Assembly (NCBI GenBank): GCA_032622095.1
Contig: CP136069.1
Coordinates: 163,735,043-163,799,042, forward strand
DNA: 64,000 nt
Reading direction: 5' to 3'
Origin: Siphonodentalium dalli
Lineage: Eukaryota; Mollusca; Scaphopoda; Gadilida; Siphonodentaliidae
Below are positions 40,701-52,700 of this stretch, piece after piece. Numbering within the stretch: the stretch's first letter is position 1; each line of letters opens with the position of its first letter. The position numbers and the translations under genes were made by a program. The notes under the pieces were generated by a model. It was not told the DNA's origin and made no database searches. It saw only the letters and a program-made list of their open reading frames with translations.

Positions 40701-43700
40701 GCAGCCACCAAGATTCATTTCGGCATGATCTGGATCATAAAAAAACAACTTGAGCAACGGGGTGATGCTGTTCGGCCTCGGTTGATATTTCCAATCCAAG
40801 TTTATCAACTATTATTGTGTAATATAATTTAATTAATGATTTATATATAATCGTGTAAATTTGTACGCATATTGAATGAACATTGATGAACGTGATAAGC
40901 GAATTATTGTAAATAGTGTATATAAGTTTTGCTTGTTTCACTGTTATATGTGACTTTGTAATAAATCAATCAATCAATCAATCAAATAAGACAACAGCAG
41001 CCACCAAGATTCATTTCGGCATGACCTGGATCATACAAAAAACAACTTGAGCAACGGGGTGATGCTGTTCGGCCTCGGTTGATATTTCCAATCCAAGTTT
41101 ATCAACTATTATTGTGTAATATAATTTAATTAATGATTTATATATAATCGTGTAAATTTGTACGAATATGGAATGAACATTGATGAACATGATATGCGAA
41201 TTTTTGGACATGGTGTATATATGTTTTGCTCGTTTCACTGTTTAATATATGTGACTTTGCAATAAATCAATCATATCAAAGTGGGCTAGCATCACTATAT
41301 TCACCCTCTGAGGACCTCATTCTGCCTAAGGCCTCATCTTCTCTGCAAAGTTTCTTTATTATAAAATTTATATAGAAACTTCTTCACATTGATTCTTGTT
41401 CGTTTTTAGTTTAGTTTCTCTATATCCCCAAATTGGCAGATGACACATTACATAAACGAGGTTCCCAATGTGTGTACATCACAATATTCACCATTTGGGA
41501 ACCTCAATCCAAGTCTATGTCTCCCATAGCAGATGAGGCCATGCAGAATGAGGTCCCAACAGGGTGAATTTGGTGATGATAGCCCACTATGCAGGATAGC
41601 ATCACTAAATTCACCCTCTGGGGACCTCATTCTGCAAATGACAGGCACACTAAACTCAGACTTGAGCGCTATTCAATACAGAGCTTTTCAAAAAGACGCC
41701 TATTTCTCTTAATATTCACAACAGACAAATTACTATGGTATTTATTATTACTTCCAGATACATAAATTCTATCAAAATCTGGAAGTTTACACATAATTAC
41801 TCTATATTTACCTTTGTTTCTATGAGATATGTGCACCTAACATCTCCAAATATCAGCTTATCAGAGTCTTTCAATTCATATCGTACATCAGGGGAGAGTA
41901 TCAGCTGGAAATGAATCCAAGTATAAAGTAAATGGCTGCCGTGTTGACCAAAAGCAGTGATTTATGTTTCAGTTAGATATCAACAGAAAAAAAGAGGAAT
42001 TCCTCCTCCAAAAGATATTTGCCTCTCTTTCTTTAAAAAAAAATTTGTTTCAATTTTGTTACAAAATGTTGAACTGCGAGATTTCACCAATACTAAAGGC
42101 TTCTCCTATACACATAAAGCTGACGTTTTGGTATGAGCTAATGTCCCGACGATAAACCAAACCAATCCTCTTTAGGCCAAATAAAAATTATTATTTGACA
42201 CTGCCGCATTTAAATAAATGACTCACATTAGACATTATATTTTGCTTTTTGATATATATGACCAAAAATAAATAAAAAATAAAAATGTTTTCTAATGTTT
42301 TTACAAAAATATCCAAACGTATTGAGCATTAGTTGCAATATACATGAACATATCTGTGATTGATTGATTGGCTATCATGTGTACACATAGCGACATAGAA
42401 CATTTAAATTAAGTAGCAGTGATCATCATAGGTGTACTAATTCTAACCCAGAATAAATGAAAGGCTCTGTAGGAAATTTATGATCGCATGTTATGATGGA
42501 AAGGTGTCAATTTATGGACAACAATAACAATTGTGAATAGTCAGGGGCATTAGAACATTATTGGTAATCCCTATGTCATACAGGTATACCGGTACTAGTA
42601 GCAAAATGTAATCTTTATATCGGATTAAATGATTGTATTTGCAAAACAAAGTGCCCTTTACATTTTTTTACATTAGACTACTAGAAATGATGAACCATGC
42701 TTATGATGTGTACTAAGAATAAAATAAAGTCCTCCTTCCCTCATTGGTTAAAAAAAAATTGTCTGAGTCAAATATTTTTTTGTTGGCCTAACTGTATCAC
42801 ACTCGTCAATTGGTGTATAGGAGAAGGCTTTGGTGTCAATCTATCTATCACAGAGATATGTTCATGTATATTGCAATTAATGCTCAATACGTATGGACAT
42901 GTTGGTAAAAACACACCAATTTTTTAATTTTTAAATTTCTTTTGGTCATAATATCAAAAATCGAAATGAAACGTCCAATGTGAGCCATTTATTTCAATGC
43001 GGCAGTGTCTCAGACTCAAATATTTGTTTTATTTGGCCTAAAGAGGATTGGTTTGGTTTAACATCAGGCCATTAGGCCATATCAAAACGTCAGCTTTATG
43101 AAGCACAAAAGACCATGATGAGGTTTTAATTTCACAGGTATATCACTCCACTACAGGTAGAAATAGTCAACATCCCAAACAGCAAATGACAAAGTTTCAC
43201 AGATACACGAATCATGGTTTTTTTTCCCTTTGCATGGATCACAAACCACGTTAATCGGATCCGAACCAGCTTTACCATCAGTGGACAACCTATGTTGTCC
43301 TAATGTGCCATGCAGCTTACAAACTGAGCCACTGAAAACAACAATAATAAAAATAAAAATGATACAAGAGGTGGCATCAGAGAAGCTGTGTCTCGTTTTC
43401 GGTGGCTTGCCGCCGGTAGCTACCGCCAATTGGTGTGCATCAGTATTGGTAGACTAATTAATAGGTAAAATCGAAAAATGACTAATTAAGGGCCATAACT
43501 CTATCAAATTTTATTGGGCCAGGCTGGTTTTCGAACTCGTCCGAAATATTCTTGGCAAGTACGTCTATTCCAAATTTTAAACAAATCGGAGGACGTTTGT
43601 TGAAGTTATCGCGCTAACGAGCTAAAAATTCACGAAAAATGACTAATTATGGGCCATAACTCTATCAAATTTTATTGGGCCAGGCTGGTTTTCGAACTCG

Positions 43701-46700
43701 TCTAGGATATTATTGGAAGACACTTATATACCAAATTTTAGTTGAATCGGATGACGTTTGTTGAAGTTATCGCGCTAACGAGCTAAAAATTCGTACAAAA
43801 TGACTACTTAAGGACCATAACTCTATCAAATTTTATCGGACCGGGCCGGTTTTCTAACTAGGCCGAGGTATTCTTGGGAAACACCTATATATCAAAATTT
43901 CAATCAAATAGGATGATGTTTGTTAAATTATCGCGCTAACGAGCTGAAAATTTGTGAAAAAATGACTAATTAAGGGCCATAACTCTATCAAATTTTATCG
44001 GACCTGGCCGGTTTTCGAACTCGACCGAGATATTCTTGGGAGACACCTATATACCCAATTTCAATCAAATCGGATAACGTTTGTTGAAGTTATCGCGCTA
44101 ACGAGCTGAAAATTCGTGAAAAATGACTAATTAAGGGCCATAACTCTATCAAATTTTATCGGACCAGGCCGGTTTTCAAACTCGTCCGAGATATTCTTGG
44201 GAGACACCTATATACCAAATTTCAATCAAATCGGATAACGTTTGTTGAAGTTATCGCGCTGAAAAATCGTGAAAAATGACTAATTAAGGGCCATAACTCT
44301 ATCAAATTTTATCGGACCAGCCGGTTTTCGAACTCGTCCGAGATATTCTTGGGAGACACCTATATACCAAATTTCAATCAAATTGGATAACGTTTGTTGA
44401 AGTTATAGTGCTAACGAGCTGAAAATTTGTGAAAAATGACTAATTAAGGGCCATAAGTCTATCAAATTTTATCGGACCAGGCCGGTTTTCTAACTCGTCC
44501 GAGATATTCTTGGGAGACACCTATATACCAAATTTCAATCAAATCGGATAACGTTTGTTGAAGTTATCGCGCTAACGAGCTGAAAATTCGTGAAAAATGA
44601 CTAATTAAGGGCCATAACTCTATCAAATTTTATCGGACCAGGCCGGTTTTCGAACTCGTCCGAGATATTCTTGGGAGACACCTATATCCCAAATTTCAAT
44701 CGAATCAGATAACGTTTGTTGAAGTTGTTGCGCTAACGAGCCTAAAATCAGTAAAAAATGGCAAAGGGCCATAACTCTGTAATAAATGTGCGGACGAACC
44801 CGATTTTTTGCCTGCAGCTTACGTGCATGGATATGTACTCACACACCAAAAAATTTAATCCGTCAATAAACGGTTGAGTTATAAGCAAAACAGGCCGCCT
44901 GCCCGCCCGCCGGCCGTCCCTCATCAAACTATAAGTCGAGTTTTGGAAAAAAACTCGACTAAAAATCAGTCTGTTATCGGATTACAGTACCTTTCCTCTG
45001 CGTGTCTTATTCTTGCTATTCTTGTCGTAGATCAGGTGTGAGTCACCTTTCACTTGCACACATGCATGAACTTTTGACAGGGCCTGAAACAAAACATCAA
45101 AATAAACATGTGACTTCAGAAACTTGATATTGACAGGGTTAAGCCCACAGGTAGTGTTCATACATTGTTTTAGCATTATCATATATACCAGAGTACACAG
45201 CAGCCCCAATATGTACAGTAGAGACACATTATTTTTATATCAGATATTACTTCTAATAGCAATCACAATGCTAATCAAAATAAGAGGTTGCACCATGGGT
45301 GCTGGGATACCCCCATGGTGACAAATTGAAATATGGGCAGGCCGAAAACCAGAATGGTATTAAAATGTGATGTCAATGAACCCTTTTTTGAAAGCCTTCC
45401 TGATGCCAAAACTGCATACCAAATTTCATTAAGATCCGATAACCTATGGCTGAGATATATAAGTGGACAGACGGAAATCCAACATTTTCAGATAAACAAA
45501 GAGGGATAACTCTTGAACGGAAAATGTGAACAATCTCAATGAACACTCTTTTGAAAGCCCTCCTGATGCTAAACCAGCTTACCAAATTTCATTGAGATCC
45601 AATAACCCATGGTTGAGATATATGAGCAGAGACGGATGTCAAGGCGGACTGATCGACGCACAGACGGATGCATGTATTCCAGTACCGGTATACCCTTTAT
45701 AAATTTGAGAAAAATGTAAAAAATCAGATGTATTGCCAACCTTGCTTGGTATGTAAATGCTGCATGAATCTTCTTGTCTTCCAATGAGATTTTCTCCTGA
45801 AAAAGATACAATTTGATATTATAAGGTGATATTCACAATTCATAACCCTAAATTGGAATGAGTGACAAATTACAGCACAACTATTTAACCCTTTACCCAA
45901 CAGAAGGGCCCTGTGCCAATGCATTCTCTTATATATGCGAGTCGACCATAGGTCGCCTCGCATATATAAGAGAATGCATTGGCTTAACACATTAAAAATT
46001 ATAAAATTGTTAAAGAATGTAAGAAAAAATGGTAAAAAGTGTTAAAAAAAGAATTTTTTTAGGCCAATGCATTCTCTTATATATGCGAGGCGACCTATGG
46101 TCGACTCGCATATATAAGAGAATGCATTGGCACAGGGTATAACTGTAACTATCACAATGTGGTCAAGGAGCCGGTTCCAATGATATCCATATGTGTATGG
46201 TTCTATTGAGACAGACCCAAGATAATTTAGGCTGTTGAAGCTTTATTTGGCCGGTTTTGGCCGGTTTGTTGGGTAAAGGGTTAATAATCAGCTGCATGGG
46301 AATTTTCCGTCAAATCAGCTTGAAAGTATGAACACTGCAATTTGTCATATTATATGTTTCGTTTGATCTCTGATTTAAGCAATTTAATTTTGAATATCAT
46401 CAAAGCATACATACAGGGAACAAGCCTGAGTTTAGTGTGCCTGGCTTTGCAGAATGAGGTTCCCAGAGGGTGAAGTTAGTGCATCTATCCCACATAGCAG
46501 ACTAGCATCACCAAATTTACCCTCTGGGGACCTCATTCTGCATGGCCTCATCTGCTAAGGGAGATATAGACTCAGATTGAAGTTCCCAAATGGTGAATAT
46601 TTTGATGTACACCCATTGGGAACCTCGATTATGCAATATGTCATCTGCCAATTTGGGGATATAGAGAAATTAGAACTAAAAAAGAAATAGAATCTATGTG

Positions 46701-49700
46701 AAGAAGTTTTTATAGAAATTTGATAACAAAGAAACATTCTAGAGAAGATGAGGCCTAAGCAGAATGAGGTCCCCAGAGGGTGAATTTAGTGATGCTAGCC
46801 TGCTATGCGGGGTAGCATCACTAAATTCACCCTCTGGTGACCTCATTCTGCAAATGACAGACACACTAAACCCAGGCTTTATCAGAAAGAAAGAACAATG
46901 CCTGAACACTGGCCTGAAGTTCAATTTACACCCCAAAATCACCCTTCTATGATCCAATAAGTATTATGCAACACAACAGCCCAATTATAACGCCAGTATC
47001 GTGAGTAACAGAGTAACAACACCATTATAATCAGTAGATATCTTTTGAATGTGATGATGGGCCATATGCATACTGGTATATGAGAGAGAAATCACTTTTC
47101 CCTGGGACAAAAAATAGGGAGAAGTGGCACATTTCAGGTAGAAAATGTCTCCCTCTAGTCTGATTCCTGTGTCAATACAAAGCTTAAGATGCTTTGTTTC
47201 TCATAATTTGACATGAATTTGATGTTCTTAAGCCTTTTTTTTATAGACACTTGGTTAGCAGATTTTTTCATCATAATGTTTGGTCTGTCTAAATAAAAAT
47301 GAAATAACATGTTGAAAGATAAAAATGGTTTTAAATATATTTATAGCTTAACTCTTCCATGATTGGACCTTCATGAATTTTTTTTAAAAGCCTGTGCCAA
47401 TTCATTCTCTTATATATGCGAGTCTCCCAGAGGGAGCCTTGCATATATAAGAGAAGCATTGGCTTAACAATATTTACCTTGACCTTCTTAACAATATTTA
47501 TCTTGACCTTGTGCGATTTGTCAAGAAAAATTGCTGATCTTGCAGGTAATTAAAATATTTAACCCTTTCATGATGGGAGCTGTGCTGGTGCAGCATTGAA
47601 GATCATTTGCCAGTGCATCTACATCTATATTTGCGAATGTCTGTCTGTGCTCTATAGAATTCACACGGGACCACCTAGATGACACAAAACAGGTCTAATA
47701 GGGGTAACTTTTTATGAGAAAGATAATGGCGAGGGTTAGAATTTTCTAAAGTGACGCCGTTGTTGTCAGGGGCAGAAAAGGGGGGAGGGGCAGAAAAAAT
47801 ATTTGTCGACAATTGCCACCAAACTTATATATAATCATCCCCATAATATGAGGAATCTAATGGCGTGGTTTAAATATGTCAAAAGTCGCGCCGTTCGCGT
47901 CAGGGATGCCCGCAAGGGGAGAGGGGCACCAAAATTGATCAAAATAATTTTAGCGCCGAATTCCACCAAATTGATGCACATTGTTCTCCATGATACAAGG
48001 AATCTTATTGTGTGATTTAAAGACGCCAAATTGGTGTCGTTTGGATGAGAGATTGGGGGGGGGTTGGGTGGGTACTAAATCTGATAAGAATTGGTTTAGT
48101 CGCCGATTGCCACGAAACTTATACAAATTCATCCCCATGGTATGAGGTGTCTAATGGTGTGGCTTAAAGCTGTCAACAGTGGTGTCATTCGAGTCAGGGG
48201 TGCACTGGAAGGGAGAGGGGCACCAAAATTGATACACAATATTTTTACGCCAATTTCCACCAAATTGATACACATTCTTATCCATGATATGAGGGATATA
48301 ATCGTGTGATTTTAAAGATGTCATATTGGTGCTGCTTTGGTGAGAGATGGGGGTGGGGTGGGCACTAAATTTGATAACAAGAGCATCGCTAGGGCGTGGC
48401 AAAATACGCCCTTTAGCCATTTCGAATTGTACTATCGCAAAATAAGATAATACTTTGAGCTTACATTTAAAGAAAATCTGATATACCCCTAATTTCAATG
48501 CCAAAATGTGGTCAAATTCTAAGTCGAAAAATGGCCATAACTCATGTAAAAATAATTAGACAGAACCTATATTCAAACTTGGCGTGTAGTTTTAGCTGGG
48601 AAATACACATACCAGCTTTGGTTCAGCTCAAATAATAAAAACTGGAGTTATCGGTCGGAAACCAAAATGTTATGAAATTGGTCAAATTCTAAGTTGAAAA
48701 AGGGCCGTAACTCATGTAAAAATAATTGGACGGAACCCATATTCGAACTTGGCCTGTATCTTTAGCTGGGAAATACACATACCAACTTTGGTTCAGATAA
48801 AATAATCCAAACTGGAGTTATTGGTCGGAAACCAAAAATATTAACAGACGGTCAAATTCTAAGTCGAAAAAGGGCCGTAACTCATGTAAAAATAATTGGA
48901 CGAAACCCATATTCGAACTTGGCCTGTATCTATAGCTGGGAAATACACATACCAACTTTGGTTCAGATCAAATAATCCAAACTGGAGTTATCGGTCGGAA
49001 ACCAAAAATGTTAACACGGTAAAATTCTAAGTCGAAAAAGGGCCGTAACTCATGTAAAAATAATTGGACGAAACCCATATTCGAACTTGGCCTGTATCTA
49101 TAGCTGGGAAATACACATAACAACTTTGGTTCAGATCAAACAATCCAAACTGGAGTTATCAATCGGAAACCAAAAATGTTAACGGACGGACGGACAGCTC
49201 GACAGACGGACGGACAGACTGATAACATAATACGACCTTTTTTCAAAAAGGGCGTATAAAAATTGTTTAGTCGCGTATTAGCACCAAACTTACAAATAAT
49301 AATCTCCATGATATCAGGAGTCTAATTGTGTGGTTTAAAGATGTCAACAGTGGGGCCATTCGAGTCAGGGGTGCCTAGAGGGTGAAAGGGACACAAACAT
49401 TGATAAACAGTATGTTTAGCGCCAATTTCCACCTGATTGATACATATTCTTATGCGTGATACGAATAATCGTGTGGTTTAAATGCGCCAAATTGGTGCCT
49501 TTTGAGTGAGATATGCAATGGTGGACCTAAATTAATACGAATTTGTATGCTCGCCAATTTTCAAAAATATTATATATATTCATCTCTATAACGAGTCTAA
49601 GTGTGTGGTTTAATGATGTCAAAAGTGGCGCCGCTTGAGTCCGAAATAGGAACGGGAAGGTCACCAAAAACTTATAAAAATATGTTTAGTGCAATTACCA

Positions 49701-52700
49701 TCAAGCTCATACACGTTCTTCTCAAATGATACAATGAATCAAATATTTGCGAATATCTTTCTGTGTTCTATATATAACTTTAAGGGTACAATCGAGATGG
49801 CACCAAAGCAGTCTAACAGGGGTAACTTTTTACGAGTAAGATAATGGTGCGGGTTATAATTTTCTAAAGTGACGTTGTTGGTGTCAGGGGAGGGTCTATT
49901 TTAGCACAGATTTCGACCAAATTGATATATTATTCTTCTCCATGATACGAGGAATATAAACGTGCAATTTAAAGACGCGAAATTGGTGCTGTTTGGGTGC
50001 GAGATGGGGGGGGGGTAATAACTATGATATGAATTTGTTTAGTTGCCGATTACCATCAAACTTATATATACTCATCGCCATAATACAATGCATGCATGAG
50101 TCTAATAGATGTGGTTTAAATATGACAAAAGTGGCGCGGTTCAAGTCATGCATGAGGGGAGTTGCAACAAAGTTTATACAAATATATTTAGCACTGATTC
50201 CACCAAATTCATGCACGTTCTTCTCAAATGATATGATGAATTCAATCACATTTGGGGTCGTTTGGGTCATGGATGGCGAGGGGAGATTCACTAGCATTTA
50301 TAAGATTGTTCAATTCACCGATATCCAACAAAGTTATATATATTCATCTCCCAGGCCATCTCCATGTCGTTCTATGGAGTTTTTGGCATTCCAATTTCAC
50401 ATTCTCGACAAAAGGTGACCGAATTAAGTCACTTGAACAATTATATCTTCTCAACTGTCATATTTATATGGGGCTGGAAATCAGGGCATTCCTATAATGA
50501 TCTAGCAACACAGATACATAGAAGAACGCTTTGAAAGTATATTTATATCAATCTATTTAAGAGATACATATATTCATTCAAACTGAGGGACATTGAATCG
50601 TCAGAGGATTGCATATTAGAATGGCTCATGTATATATTATAACACGATTGAGTCTGTCCCATTCAATATAGTTTCCACAAAAAAAGTTACAATTGTCAAG
50701 AGATATGGAAATGTAGAGCAGGCCTATTCAAAAATAGTGGTCATAGTGTGCAGTCAAATATGGTTACTTCTGAGATAAAGGAAAACGCAGTCCGTAGCAC
50801 ATGACTTTTCAGGATCTTCCAATGTTGACATCTGACAAGGGTATATCTGCCCGATACAGAGGATTTATTTCATTTTTTAGAACAGACTAACATAAACAAC
50901 TCAAAATCTCGCTGTGTCGGGCAAATGTAGCTGCTATACATGCATAACATCAATTATTTTAAACTGAAAATGTTTATCCAATATGTAGCACGAGAACAGA
51001 GGAGCACCTGGGCATATCTTTAAAACATCTGTATCTCATGAAGATATGATAAACTAGATTGATTGATTGATTGATTGATACATCTCTATGTAAAACACAA
51101 TTGTCGTCTTTTATTTTTTCGAACTAATGTGTTTATGATGTTCATGTGTCATGCTATAACGTCTGAAGTATACGCAGTTGTAAATAAATAAATACTTCTT
51201 TATTGGTGTACGGATTAAACGCGATAACAAAATGATAATCGCTCCTAGCCACTACTTATATTCCATGTGTAAGAATCATGTTTTGTGATGCCATTTGGAT
51301 ATACAATTTATGAGAATATGTGTAACACTTTGAGAGCAAGATTATTCTCTATTCCCACCAAATATCCACATCACTTTAACCTGGGCAACGCCGGGTAACC
51401 CTGCTAGTTCTCTTATATATACGAGTCTCCCATAGGGTGTTAATCTGGTTTTAAGCATACTTACACATACATGTACGCTGACATTCTTCTACTGCCACAT
51501 ACTGCCATGGACGATACATTGCCTAACAATATTTACATTGACCTTGTAAGCCAATGCATTCTCTTATATACATATGTATGTGGAAGAAATATTTTACATA
51601 TTGATAGACCAATTTTAATCTTTGGAACGTGACAAAAAGGTGAAATTTAAGGCTAAAACCTACTTCAAAACAATCAGACCTATTTATCTTGCAAAGTCTT
51701 TGGAATACATGCAACATAATGTTATTCCATACCTTCATATAGGGGACAGATCTTCTCTTGTAGGCCTTTTTGACTCTCAATCTTCAAATATGAGACCTGA
51801 AATATGCGAATACCTGTCTGATGTTTTTTGTTTTTATTTTTTTATTCCCCCCCCCCCCTTCCCTCTTGATATTTTTTCCCTGATGTTTGTAAAATTTTAC
51901 CTGATATTAGTAAAATTCCTGTGGCCTTAGCCCAAAAGCAAAGCTTGAAACAGTATGTCTGTCATTTGAAGAATGAGGTCCAAAGATGGGAATCTCATTC
52001 TGGTTGGGCCTCAATTGCTATGTGAGACCTAGACCAAGTCTCGGTCCACAACATCTTGGGATATCGGTAGGGATTATTCTGTTACTCTTCTATAACGGAC
52101 TTTATGCCCAGAATTGTGAGCAGGAGTTATCCTGCGTGTATGTCTTGGGGTTAGGTCGAATGGAAGCTTTGCATATATGAACATAGAGGCAAGCCTTGAA
52201 ATAGGGTGTCTGTCATTTGCAGAATGAGGTCCCCAGAGGGTGAATTTAGTGATGCTACCCCGCATAGCGGGCTAGCATCACCAAATTGACCCTCTGGGAA
52301 CTTCATTCTGCTGAGGTGTAAGCAGAATGAGGTCCCCAGAGGGTGAATTTGGTAATGCTAGCCCGCTATGCGGGGGTAGCATCACTAAATTCACCCTCTG
52401 GGGACCTCATTCTGCAAATGACAGACACCCTATGTCAAGGCTTGCATAGAGGGCTTTCCCCAAGCATGATATCAAACATACATATATCAGAGGTCTGTTA
52501 AATGTCAAAGCAATGAGATTTATAAGTAAACAAAGCCTTATTTTCCAGAAAATTTTGATTAGTCGCGCTATCAGAAAGTGCATGTAAACAATACATTAAA
52601 CGATCGTATCATCGCTATACCTTTTTCTATCACGGTAAATCATATATCATTTTGAGGACTGATTAATCGCTGACATGTCAGATGATTAAGCACAGGGGTT

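Noticed and set aside
47803-50497. Several 60-140 codon ORFs on both strands
   Set aside because: They read through the ~150-bp tandem array in different frames and are not conserved between units.
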